Positions 18,012 through 26,314 of a DNA stretch of 64,000 nt are shown here, piece after piece; position 1 is the stretch's first letter, and every line of letters begins with the position of its first letter. The position numbers and the translations under genes were made by a program. Under the pieces are notes generated by a model that did not search any database, was not told the origin of the DNA, and saw nothing but the letters and a program-made list of their open reading frames with translations. The stretch is taken from the NCBI RefSeq assembly GCF_003260205.1, contig NZ_QERF01000002.1, forward strand, positions 186,001-250,000, given 5' to 3'. This stretch comes from Winogradskyella tangerina (lineage in GTDB: Bacteria; Bacteroidota; Bacteroidia; Flavobacteriales; Flavobacteriaceae).

Positions 18012-18517
18012 GATATTTAGTCCTTTTCATATTGGCGATAACAATGTCATCTTGCATTCCGGTGAGCTTCCCTCCTAATTTTCGTGATGATGGTTATAAA
18101 GTAAAAGAAGCTAAAAGCTTCAAACGAAACCTACCTGAAAAACAGGCGTTTATTTTTGTGGACACTAAAGATGAAGGCGATTTTTATGATTTCATCAATA
18201 CCAAGTATGAACTGTATGATTTTGAAGTGAATTTCGAAGTGCCTTTCAGAATTGAAGGCCATTTGCATTACCTTTCATTTTACGAAGTCAAAAAGGTTAT
18301 GACTGCCGTTGATATATTTGGAATTACCGATGACATCATTCATGAATCCCACACCTATTATGTGGCTTTAACCGTAATGGATAACGAATCCAAAGACTGT
18401 TTGAATTCATCACATCCTAATTATGCACTAGTTATTCAATATCTGAAAGATCTCAAACAAGAATACTTAAAAACTACTGAAAAGTCTGAAGAAAATTCAG
18501 GTATAAAAAAATCCTGA
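18008..18517 (+). CDS. lipoprotein, second of a tandem paralogous pair
   Basis: A 169-residue lipoprotein (MRYLVLFILAITMSSCIP, Cys 16), clearly homologous to the preceding protein along its whole length: YKVKEAKSFKRNLPEK, FIFVDTKDEGDFYDFI, then a YLSFYEV strand and a YLKDLKQEYL helix. The arrangement points to a local gene duplication. Its start codon lies within the stop of the first copy (ATGA), and its own stop lies inside the left arm of the terminator. Function unknown; a periplasmic or surface-exposed location is expected. Confidence 0.8.
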   Translation: MRYLVLFILAITMSSCIPVSFPPNFRDDGYKVKEAKSFKRNLPEKQAFIFVDTKDEGDFYDFINTKYELYDFEVNFEVPFRIEGHLHYLSFYEVKKVMTAVDIFGITDDIIHESHTYYVALTVMDNESKDCLNSSHPNYALVIQYLKDLKQEYLKTTEKSEENSGIKKS

Positions 18518-18538
18518 CTTAGCATCAGGATTCTTTTC
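18509..18538 (+). terminator. hairpin terminator overlapping the stop codon
   Basis: AATCCTGA / TCAGGATT stem with a 7-base loop, preceded by A-run and followed by a T-rich run. The left arm contains the TGA of the second lipoprotein gene. Confidence 0.75.
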
Positions 18539-18542
18539 CAAC

Positions 18543-18686
18543 TTAATTTAGAAGTGCTTCAAACTTCAATTTATTATAATTTATAACACTTAAAGCCTTT
18601 GAGTAATTCAAAAGGAAACGCACGGTTTCATCTTTTGGTTTTAGGTTATTGTTTTTTGGGGAAGCGTTAGAGTAAATTTTTGCCAT
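18543..18686 (-). CDS. conserved 47-residue protein downstream of the sigma factor
   Basis: The reverse strand from the ATG at 18686 encodes 47 residues: MAKIYSNASPKNNNLKPKDE, then TVRFLLNYSKALSVINY and an end NKLKFEALLN before TAA. The helical FLLNYSKAL segment with charged flanks looks like a real protein, and I recall similar tiny proteins in other Flavobacteriaceae, although I cannot check this here. It lies 57 bases downstream of the sigma-factor gene on the same strand and may be cotranscribed with it. It is easily missed because of its length. Confidence 0.65.
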   Translation of the reverse strand: MAKIYSNASPKNNNLKPKDETVRFLLNYSKALSVINYNKLKFEALLN

Positions 18687-18743
18687 ATTTTTAAATTAGG
18701 GTTAATTATATGACAATAACGTACTTTAAAACTCTTTATTGTA

Positions 18744-19328
18744 TCAATTTGTTAAAATGATATTATTCTGCTCTATAACCTTACGCATATTGATCAATGC
18801 ATAACGCATTCTTCCTAGCGCCGTATTAATACTAACTCCTGTACGTTCTGAGATTTCTTTAAAACTCATATCTTGGTACATACGCATCAAAAGCACCTGT
18901 TTTTGGTCTTCTGGTAACTCTTCTATAACGCGTCTTACATCAGACTCAACCTGATCTTTGATCATACTTTTCTCTGCATTTAAGCTTGAATCGCTCAATA
19001 CTGAAAAAATGCTAAACTCACCAGCGTTGTCGAATTTTGGCATTCTGCTGTTCTTTCTGAAGTGATCAATAACTAAATTGTGAGCAATACGCATTACCCA
19101 AGGTAAAAACTTACCTTCTTCATTATACTTTCCACGTTTTAAAGTTCTGATAACTTTAATAAAGGTGTCCTGAAATACGTCTTCAGTAATATCTCTATCA
19201 TACACTTTTGAATAAATAAAGCTATAGATTTTTTGCTTATGCCTTTCAATTAAAACCGAAAGTGCGCTTTCGTCTCCTCTAATGTAGTTGCTGACCAACT
19301 CTGCGTCTGGGATAAGTTCTCTTTTCAT
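18744..19328 (-). CDS. RNA polymerase sigma factor, ECF-like
   Basis: A 194-residue sigma-70-family factor. Region 2 is seen in HKQKIYSFIYSKVYDRDITEDVFQDTFIKV and the WVMRIAHNLVIDHFRK helix; region 4 in ELPEDQKQVLLMRMYQDMSFKEISERTGVSINTALGRMRYA. The ATG at 19328 (MKRELIPDAELVSNY) is chosen over a longer frame because this is the usual flavobacterial N-terminus. No anti-sigma gene is adjacent, typical of this conserved stand-alone type. It is divergent from uvrA, a common flavobacterial neighbourhood. The regulon is not deducible. Confidence 0.92.
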   Translation of the reverse strand: MKRELIPDAELVSNYIRGDESALSVLIERHKQKIYSFIYSKVYDRDITEDVFQDTFIKVIRTLKRGKYNEEGKFLPWVMRIAHNLVIDHFRKNSRMPKFDNAGEFSIFSVLSDSSLNAEKSMIKDQVESDVRRVIEELPEDQKQVLLMRMYQDMSFKEISERTGVSINTALGRMRYALINMRKVIEQNNIILTN

Positions 19329-19526
19329 AATATTACTCTTAGTAGCAAGAAGCAAGCTTCTTCGCAAGGGGTTAAATTTTATAAAGTAATATTATGCGAT
19401 ACGCAGATGTTTTTTAATGATTATGAGGTAAATATAACAACAATCATTCCGAAAAAGCAAAAAAAACCATCAAATTTTAACATTTAATCTAACATTCGTG
19501 CATTTTATCAGCTTAAATAGATAACG

Positions 19527-19534
19527 TATCTTTG
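19527..19534 (+). promoter_or_regulatory. -7 promoter box for uvrA
   Basis: TATCTTTG matches TAnnTTTG and lies 25 bases before the ATG at 19559. It overlaps a TTG that would begin a longer frame, which rules that start out. Confidence 0.55.
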
Positions 19535-19558
19535 CAAAATTATACACTCAAATATCCT

Positions 19559-22351
19559 ATGAACACTAACATTTTAGAGGTAAATCCGAAAGAAAACATC
19601 ATCATTAAAGGCGCTAAATTGCATAACCTAAAAAATATTGATGTTGTTATTCCAAGGAATAAATTAGTGGTTATAACAGGATTATCAGGCTCCGGGAAGT
19701 CAAGTCTGGCCTTCGATACGCTTTATGCTGAGGGTCAGAGACGTTATGTTGAAAGCTTATCGAGTTATGCTCGTCAGTTCTTAGGAAGACTAAACAAACC
19801 TAAAGTAGATTATATAAAAGGTATTGCGCCTGCCATTGCTATAGAACAAAAGGTAAATTCCACCAACCCGCGATCTACAGTGGGCACAACTACCGAGATT
19901 TATGATTATTTAAAATTACTGTTTGCGCGTATTGGTAAAACCTACTCTCCTATTTCTGGCAAGGAAGTTAAGAAGCATACCGTTACCGACGTCATTGACC
20001 ATATTTCAACTTTCGAAGAAGGCTCAAAGCTTTTACTGCTTTCTCCGATAACCCTCGAAAATGGTAGAACCGTTGAAAACAAACTTCAAACCTTATTACA
20101 GCAAGGCTATGCTCGTATAAAATACAATAACGACGTTCTACGAATAGATGACGCCGTCAAAGAGAATATTTCCTCAGATAAGAATCTCTACTTAGTTGTC
20201 GATCGAATTGTTTATAAAGACGATGAAGATTTTCTTAACCGGTTGGCAGATGCAATAGAAACTGCATTTTTTGAAGGTGTTGGAAGTTGTATCATTGAAT
20301 CCTTATCGGATAAAAAGCAGACCTCATTCAATAATAAGTTTGAATTAGATGGCATGACTTTCCTCGAACCAAATGCACATCTCTTTAGTTTTAATAATCC
20401 TTATGGTGCTTGTCCGAAATGTGAAGGCTATGGTGATGTTATTGGTATTGACGAGGATCTTGTTGTTCCAAATACTGCGCTTTCAGTTTTTGAAAATGCT
20501 ATTTTTCCATGGCGCGGAGAAAGTATGAGTTGGTATAGAGATCAGTTGGTTAATAATTCTCATAAGTTTGATTTCCCTATTCATAAGCCATATTTTCAAT
20601 TGAGTGACGAACACAAAGCTTTAATTTGGAAAGGCAATCAATATTTTGAAGGCTTAAATAGCTTTTTTGCTGAGCTTGAATCTAAAGCTTATAAGATTCA
20701 AAATCGCGTGATGCTCTCGCGCTACCGTGGAAAAACAAAATGTAACGTTTGTAAAGGTAAGCGCTTAAGAGAAGAAGCCAGTTATGTAAAAATAAATGGA
20801 TCTACTATAACTGATCTGGTAGATATGCCTTTAAATGAACTTGCTCAATTTTTCCACGAGCTTGAGCTTAATCCCTATGAAACCAAAATCGCTAAACGTC
20901 TTCTAGCAGAAATTAATACACGACTAGAGTTTTTAACGAACGTCGGACTTAATTACTTAACATTAAACCGTCGCTCTAATACGCTCTCTGGTGGTGAAAG
21001 TCAGCGTATAAACCTCGCAACATCACTTGGTAGCAGTCTTGTTGGATCGATGTACATTTTAGATGAACCTAGTATTGGTCTACATCCAAAAGATACTGAA
21101 CGCCTGATAAAAGTTTTAAAATCACTTCGTGATCTAGGTAATACAGTAGTGGTTGTAGAACACGATGAGGATATTATGAAAGCTGCTGATGAGATCATTG
21201 ATATTGGCCCCGAAGCAGGCACATTTGGTGGTGAAGTTGTTGCAACTGGTGAATTCAAAGATATACTTGTGTCAGACACTTTAACTGCCAAATATTTGAA
21301 TGGCCAATTAGAAATTAAAATCCCAGAGCAACGAAAAACATCAAAATACCATATTGATATAATCGGTGCTCGTGAAAACAATCTCAAGAACATCGATGTG
21401 ACGTTCCCACTAGAAATGCTTACGGTAGTAACGGGAGTTTCGGGTAGTGGCAAAAGTACTTTGGTGAAAAAAGTGCTATTTCCTGCCATTCAGAAAAAGT
21501 TAACTGGCTTTAGTGATAAGGCTGGACAGTTTACCGAAATGAAAGGAAGTTTCAGTAATATCCAACATGTTGAGTTTGTAGATCAGAATCCGATTGGAAG
21601 ATCTTCACGTTCTAATCCGGTGACTTATGTTAAGGCCTATGATGATATTAGAGCCTTATTCGCCTCTCAGAAACTGAGTAAAATTAGAAACTATCAGGCG
21701 AAGCACTTCAGCTTTAATGTTGATGGTGGTCGTTGTGAGACGTGTAAAGGTGAAGGTGAAGTTACTATTGAAATGCAATTCATGGCCGATGTGCATTTAA
21801 CTTGCGATACATGTGGCGGTAAACGATTCAAAAAGGAAGTACTCGAGGTGAATTTTGAAGGCCAATCTATAGATGACATTTTAAATATGACCATCGATAA
21901 CGCCATTGAATTTTTCAAGACGCATAAAGCCACTAAAATTCAAAATAAGTTACAACCCCTTCAAGACGTAGGATTAGGCTATGTTACTTTAGGGCAATCC
22001 TCTTCTACCCTTTCAGGTGGTGAAGCGCAACGCATAAAACTTGCAACCTTCCTAGGAAAAGGAAGCAAAAGTGACAATGCGCTCTTTATTTTTGATGAGC
22101 CAACCACCGGACTTCATTTTCATGATATTCAAAAGTTATTAAAATCCTTCAGAGCACTCATCGCCAAAGGCCATTCAATTATTGTTATTGAGCATAATAT
22201 CGATTTAATAAAATGTGCCGATCATATTATTGATCTTGGTCCAGAAGGAGGTAAAAATGGTGGTTATATGGTGGCAAATGGCACTCCAGAGGAAATAGCT
22301 TCAAATGGAAGATCAGTAACTGGTAAATACCTTCAGGAAAAATTAAGTTGA
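19559..22351 (+). CDS. uvrA: excinuclease ABC subunit A
   Basis: A 930-residue UvrA, the damage sensor of nucleotide excision repair. It has two ABC ATPase halves: Walker A GLSGSGKSS then GVSGSGKST, signature TLSGGESQR then TLSGGEAQR, and Walker B LDEPSIGLHP then FDEPTTGLH. Zinc-finger Cys pairs are visible as CPKCEGYG, CNVCKGKR, CETCKGEG and CDTCGGKR. The ATG at 19559 (MNTNILEV) is chosen because the -7 promoter box lies over the longer TTG start. It acts with UvrB and UvrC, not present in this window. Single gene, divergent from the sigma factor. Confidence 0.97.
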   Translation: MNTNILEVNPKENIIIKGAKLHNLKNIDVVIPRNKLVVITGLSGSGKSSLAFDTLYAEGQRRYVESLSSYARQFLGRLNKPKVDYIKGIAPAIAIEQKVNSTNPRSTVGTTTEIYDYLKLLFARIGKTYSPISGKEVKKHTVTDVIDHISTFEEGSKLLLLSPITLENGRTVENKLQTLLQQGYARIKYNNDVLRIDDAVKENISSDKNLYLVVDRIVYKDDEDFLNRLADAIETAFFEGVGSCIIESLSDKKQTSFNNKFELDGMTFLEPNAHLFSFNNPYGACPKCEGYGDVIGIDEDLVVPNTALSVFENAIFPWRGESMSWYRDQLVNNSHKFDFPIHKPYFQLSDEHKALIWKGNQYFEGLNSFFAELESKAYKIQNRVMLSRYRGKTKCNVCKGKRLREEASYVKINGSTITDLVDMPLNELAQFFHELELNPYETKIAKRLLAEINTRLEFLTNVGLNYLTLNRRSNTLSGGESQRINLATSLGSSLVGSMYILDEPSIGLHPKDTERLIKVLKSLRDLGNTVVVVEHDEDIMKAADEIIDIGPEAGTFGGEVVATGEFKDILVSDTLTAKYLNGQLEIKIPEQRKTSKYHIDIIGARENNLKNIDVTFPLEMLTVVTGVSGSGKSTLVKKVLFPAIQKKLTGFSDKAGQFTEMKGSFSNIQHVEFVDQNPIGRSSRSNPVTYVKAYDDIRALFASQKLSKIRNYQAKHFSFNVDGGRCETCKGEGEVTIEMQFMADVHLTCDTCGGKRFKKEVLEVNFEGQSIDDILNMTIDNAIEFFKTHKATKIQNKLQPLQDVGLGYVTLGQSSSTLSGGEAQRIKLATFLGKGSKSDNALFIFDEPTTGLHFHDIQKLLKSFRALIAKGHSIIVIEHNIDLIKCADHIIDLGPEGGKNGGYMVANGTPEEIASNGRSVTGKYLQEKLS

Positions 22352-22366
22352 GAAAATTTCTACTCT

Positions 22367-23428
22367 TCATGCATTCATCAGGCCGAAGAAGAATAAGAAT
22401 CCGGAGGTAATAAACACCATAATAGTAAACACAAAGGTGATAAACCCACTTTTAAGAAAGGTGGTGAACCAATGCCGTTCATAAAATTTGAGCAGGGCCA
22501 TATAGAAATAGAAAAAGGTTGACAATACTATGAGTAGACTGATCCATCCAGGTATTTCTATTAAAAATCGATTGATCGCCATTAAAATCGCAAATAGCGT
22601 AAATAAAAAAGAAAAGAAGTAAAATGTAAATACTAAATGGTAGGAATATCTTCCTTTTCTGAAATACAATATTTTTAATAACAGTGCGAAAAGCGGCAAT
22701 AAAATGAACATGGTAATAGGAATAGCATCGAATGCTCTTCTTAGAATATTACCGGCACCAGAACCTTTAGCAATATTCAACATACCCTTAAATAAGCCAC
22801 GCTCAAAATAGCTAGGATCGTCAGACATACCCATTTCCTTATAAATGACCTCGTCTTCAGCGCCAATTTCAATTAAGGAGTCTACCTTTTTCTTATTAAA
22901 ATCCCATGTCACATTGCTGTTGCTATTTTCTAAATTCATAAGGGAATCAACTTCTTTTAGGCTTTCTTCCGGAATACCATAGAGCTTTTTGTTCTTTTCA
23001 AGGTTGTTCATTATTTCAGCCTTTTGAATAGAATCGAGACTGACCTTAGAGATATTTTCATCAACATTTACGGGTGCTTCAGCAATTTTCTTATTTATTT
23101 TATTGGCCTCCTTTTCCCATTCAGCAATAGTGAAAGACGAGAGAAAAAAGAAGATAACCGAAATAAAAAGATACATCTGCGCTGGATGTAAATACAATAG
23201 GCGTTTACCCTCTATAAAACGTTTTGCCAAATAACCAGGTCTAAACATTAAGGGTATAAAACTTTTTAAAAAGCGAGCATCGAATGAAAAGTAGTTACTA
23301 ATAGTGTTATAAAACAAAACACCAATAGTTAATTCATCATTGGTTTTCTGTCCGCAATGTGGACAGAAATTAGCTCCTACTTCAAAGGGTTGTTCACAGT
23401 TTTTACAAATCTCTTTTTCTGTGCTCAT
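22367..23428 (-). CDS. DUF3667 zinc-ribbon membrane protein
   Basis: A 353-residue protein with an N-terminal zinc ribbon (CKNCEQ near residue 9 and CPHCGQ near 23), then a DUF3667-type segment FSFDARFLKSFIPLMFRPGYLAKRF with YLHPAQMYLFISV beginning the first membrane helix. A long charged insertion with MNNLEKNKKLYG follows (about residues 110-220), and four more hydrophobic helices finish the protein. The family is common in Bacteroidota, inner-membrane and uncharacterised. It is convergent with uvrA, 15 bases apart. Confidence 0.87.
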   Translation of the reverse strand: MSTEKEICKNCEQPFEVGANFCPHCGQKTNDELTIGVLFYNTISNYFSFDARFLKSFIPLMFRPGYLAKRFIEGKRLLYLHPAQMYLFISVIFFFLSSFTIAEWEKEANKINKKIAEAPVNVDENISKVSLDSIQKAEIMNNLEKNKKLYGIPEESLKEVDSLMNLENSNSNVTWDFNKKKVDSLIEIGAEDEVIYKEMGMSDDPSYFERGLFKGMLNIAKGSGAGNILRRAFDAIPITMFILLPLFALLLKILYFRKGRYSYHLVFTFYFFSFLFTLFAILMAINRFLIEIPGWISLLIVLSTFFYFYMALLKFYERHWFTTFLKSGFITFVFTIMVFITSGFLFFFGLMNA

Positions 23429-23568
23429 GATGTGGTGGTTAGTCTCGTTTAAATTTAAGGAATTTTATGAAATTATCTATCATATTTACGAAGACTTGAA
23501 ATGATTAATGTTACATCGCTTTTCAGAATAAACATGATAAGCCTTTGTTTATGAGGTGCTTAAAAATA

Positions 23569-23584
23569 TTGGCACGCTAATTGG
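23569..23584 (+). promoter_or_regulatory. sigma-54-like promoter, first copy
   Basis: TTGGCACGCTAATTGG has the -24 element (TTGGCACG) and, with correct spacing, a -12 TTGG (consensus TTGC). The ten bases TTGGCACGCT recur before the related gene at 26315. Predicted start near 23595, giving a leader of about 60 bases to the ATG at 23658. Confidence 0.6.
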
Positions 23585-23657
23585 TTTTACCAAAACATAA
23601 CGTAAACCTAAAAGTCCTAAATGAGTTAGAGACTAGGTAAATCTAAAAACCTATATT

Positions 23658-24332
23658 ATGAAAAAGTATGTACTTTTTTTGGCAGTAGTGTTAATGGGAA
23701 TTACACCTGCCACCGCAACAACAGTAGGAGATGCTGTTTTAGATAGGGAAGATTTAAACCGTACGCGTTATCGTTTTGCACAACCTATATTGTTTGTAGA
23801 ACGAGGTGTAGAGTTTTATATTTTTCCTGATGGAAGTTTCGATTTTAACACGGAACCTTTTGCCACTGAACCTCACAACGACGACTACTATTATAGACGA
23901 AATCGTCGCGGCCCAAATCAAACCTTTGGCGCACCAGGAACAAGGTACAATCCGAGACCACGTGGAATTTTAATAAGACACGACAGACTTGGTCGCGTAA
24001 GACAAATAGGAAACGTATTCATTAATTACGACCAACAAGGACGAATTAAACGCGCTGGCTCTGTTTATATGTCGTATAGAAGAGGTCAGCTGAGACAAGT
24101 TGGTGGATTACGCATATTGTATAATAGATATGGTGATGTCATCGGTACAAGAGGATTTGTCAATGTTAATAATCAGAATTATGGTCTTTGGGACAATCAA
24201 GGATTTGAGAATGATCAGTTCGATGACGGATTCTATTCTGATGATTGGAACGATGACTGGGGAAATGACGACGACTTTTACTATTACCGAAAAAATGGTA
24301 AAGTTAAAAAGCAAAGAAAGCTAAAGCATTAA
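23658..24332 (+). CDS. secreted repeat protein, sigma-54-type promoter
   Basis: A 224-residue protein with a cleavable signal peptide (MKKYVLFLAVVLMGITPATA). The mature part opens with a short domain (ILFVERGVEFYIFPDGSFDF), then three degenerate repeats of about 17 residues: RLGRVRQIGNVFINYDQQG, RIKRAGSVYMSYRRG, QLRQVGGLRILYNRYG. An Asp/Trp/Tyr-rich acidic stretch (DDGFYSDDWNDDWG) precedes a basic KKQRKLKH end. It is paralogous to the protein at 26315, sharing the IEF/VEF-DG-FDF opening and the QIGNIFI repeat. No known family; probably periplasmic or cell-surface. Its promoter looks sigma-54-dependent, so expression should need an enhancer-binding activator. Confidence 0.78.
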   Translation: MKKYVLFLAVVLMGITPATATTVGDAVLDREDLNRTRYRFAQPILFVERGVEFYIFPDGSFDFNTEPFATEPHNDDYYYRRNRRGPNQTFGAPGTRYNPRPRGILIRHDRLGRVRQIGNVFINYDQQGRIKRAGSVYMSYRRGQLRQVGGLRILYNRYGDVIGTRGFVNVNNQNYGLWDNQGFENDQFDDGFYSDDWNDDWGNDDDFYYYRKNGKVKKQRKLKH

Positions 24333-24375
24333 ACCCAGACGATTAAACATAGCATTAACGTAGTTTAATGTGACT

Positions 24376-24411
24376 AAACCCTGAATATTTTCCCCAAATA
24401 GTTCAGGGTTT
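24376..24411. terminator. long hairpin terminator
   Basis: AAACCCTGAA / TTCAGGGTTT outer stem with an inner TATTT / AAATA stem and a TCCCC loop, between convergent genes. Confidence 0.8.
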
Positions 24412-24438
24412 ATTATTTGAAAGTCTATCGACAATATT

Positions 24439-26148
24439 CTATTCTATCTTAGGTGCATTAAAATCACCATTCTGATGGAGGGTTAAACTACTAATCTTCC
24501 CGTTGCTATTCTTTTGAAAAGTAATTTGAGCATCGACTATCTTACTATAAAACTTAATATCAGACATCGGAAATACTTCAATTTTACCCTGACCTGTAGC
24601 TTGTACAAAAAGCCTGTTTTCATCTCGGGTTACAGACAATATGAAATTTGGCTGAAGCTCATACTTCCCAACATAGGTATCAAGAATCTTCGCATCTACT
24701 TCTAAAGGCTTTGTCATTTCAGAAGTGTCCACGCCTATTCGTTTTAATACATCAATAGCATTGGTATTGTTTGGGTCTAATTTATACGACTTTTTATAGT
24801 TATTTACAGCTTGAATGGTATCTCCCATAGCTAGTTGCACTTCACCTAAACTATCATATGGATTTGATGCATTCGGGTTTTTGGCTACATTAAATTCGAA
24901 TATGGCCAAAGCGGTCTTTAGATCACCTTCACCAAAATAATCGTAACCTAAGGAGTTGATTCCAAACTCATCGATCTCATATTTTTTTGAATTTGAATTT
25001 AAAAGTGTTTCTATTTTTGAAATGGCCTTTTCAGCTTTATGATCAGATAGCAGTTTTGACAATTCTGAAGATAAGGGTACCCGAGGCATTTCATAAGATT
25101 CGTCAGCCAATATTGCATCAAGCGCTCTTAATATTGGCGTTAAATTAGTCTGATTGCCATGATTAGTTAGGACGATATAACCACTATTGTCATAAAGATT
25201 TCTTCTGATAAAGGTGCGATACCCTGCCAATCCTCCCGAATGCTGAACACTTTTTTTACCGTCATTATCTTGTACACCCCAACCAAAACCATACTGCGTA
25301 TATTCACCATTATTCAATTTTGCCGGTGTAAAGGCCTCCTCAAGCGTTTCTTTAGAAACAAGTTTTTCCGTATATAAAGCCTGATCCCATTTGTGCAGAT
25401 CATAAATATTTGAATACATACCTCCTGCACCAGTAGTAAAAATTGTATAATCGTCTAATTCACCATTGGCATTATAACCTACAGCTCTATCTTTAATTTT
25501 AGGCTCAGAAGTATCATAAACTAAAGTATTATCCATTCCTAAGGGATCGAATATCTGGGTTTTCATAAATTCATGGAATGGCTGTTCCGCAACTTTTGCT
25601 ACTATCATTGATAATAACACATAACCACCATTGCTATAGCTAAAGCGTTCACCCGATTTAAAGTCTAAGGGCTGATCTAACAGCAATTTATACACATCTT
25701 CATTGCTCAATCCTGGTTTATAAATCCCGAATCTATAATGATCTGGAATACCTGAAGTATGCTGCATCATCTGCTTAATTGTTACTTCTTTTGCATATTC
25801 TGGAAATTCTGGAAAATAATCCGCCAAAGTATTGTCGTAAGACAGCTTGTTTTGCTCTTTTAGGATCATTATGGCCATTGTGGTGAACTGTTTAGAAACA
25901 GAAGCTAAATACACTGAGGTAGACTTATTTAGTTTTCGACCGCTATTTTTATCTGCATATCCAAGGGCATTACTATAAATCTCTTTTCCATCTACTGACA
26001 CTAGAATGGTGCCATTAAAAATTCCATAATCATAAGAATGTTGCATTAATTGATCAATAGCTACTTGTTTATCGCTAAGACCATTAGATTGGGCAGCTGT
26101 GCTCTGAAATAAAAAGAACACTAACAGAAGGGATGTGAAATATTTCAT
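24439..26148 (-). CDS. secreted serine hydrolase (beta-lactamase family) with TPR-like region
   Basis: A 569-residue protein with a signal peptide (MKYFTSLLLVFFLFQSTAAQ). The class C beta-lactamase/DD-peptidase fold shows SxxK as SVSK (Ser 83, Lys 86), YxN as YSN (171-173) and an HSGG motif near residue 312 in the third-box position. A TPR-like helical region spans about residues 395-470 (YDSLGEVQLAMGDTIQAVNNYKKSYKL), and a beta-rich C-terminal domain (YVGKYELQPNFILSVTRDEN) follows, as in many Bacteroidota serine hydrolases. It acts in the periplasm on a peptide or ester substrate not deducible here. It stands between the two sigma-54-type secreted genes, on the opposite strand. Confidence 0.88.
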   Translation of the reverse strand: MKYFTSLLLVFFLFQSTAAQSNGLSDKQVAIDQLMQHSYDYGIFNGTILVSVDGKEIYSNALGYADKNSGRKLNKSTSVYLASVSKQFTTMAIMILKEQNKLSYDNTLADYFPEFPEYAKEVTIKQMMQHTSGIPDHYRFGIYKPGLSNEDVYKLLLDQPLDFKSGERFSYSNGGYVLLSMIVAKVAEQPFHEFMKTQIFDPLGMDNTLVYDTSEPKIKDRAVGYNANGELDDYTIFTTGAGGMYSNIYDLHKWDQALYTEKLVSKETLEEAFTPAKLNNGEYTQYGFGWGVQDNDGKKSVQHSGGLAGYRTFIRRNLYDNSGYIVLTNHGNQTNLTPILRALDAILADESYEMPRVPLSSELSKLLSDHKAEKAISKIETLLNSNSKKYEIDEFGINSLGYDYFGEGDLKTALAIFEFNVAKNPNASNPYDSLGEVQLAMGDTIQAVNNYKKSYKLDPNNTNAIDVLKRIGVDTSEMTKPLEVDAKILDTYVGKYELQPNFILSVTRDENRLFVQATGQGKIEVFPMSDIKFYSKIVDAQITFQKNSNGKISSLTLHQNGDFNAPKIE

Positions 26149-26262
26149 GATTCAGATTGTATTGATTAATAGTTTTAAGTGCGATTGCACTAAAGTTACA
26201 ACATTTAAACTAAGAGGTATTGATACTTAGAAACTTCCTTGTAAAATGGGGACTAACAGATT

Positions 26263-26278
26263 TTGGCACGCTGTTTGT
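26263..26278 (+). promoter_or_regulatory. sigma-54-like promoter, second copy
   Basis: TTGGCACGCTGTTTGT has the -24 element and a -12 TTTGT with the right spacing; the first ten bases are identical to the copy at 23569. The predicted start near 26289 is about 26 bases before the ATG at 26315. Confidence 0.6.
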
Positions 26279-26314
26279 TTTATAATAAATGAGTTTAATT
26301 TAAAACCCTTAACT

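Noticed and set aside
19532..19558. Longer N-terminus for uvrA from a TTG
   Set aside because: The -7 box TATCTTTG overlaps that TTG, and the ATG at 19559 starts the usual UvrA sequence.
21001..21489. Antisense frame of 162 codons inside uvrA
   Set aside because: uvrA is fully conserved here with Walker and zinc motifs; the antisense sequence has Ser/Ile-rich low-quality composition.
26246..26314. Longer N-terminus for the basic-tail protein
   Set aside because: It would translate the sigma-54-like promoter and hide the signal peptide that begins at 26315.
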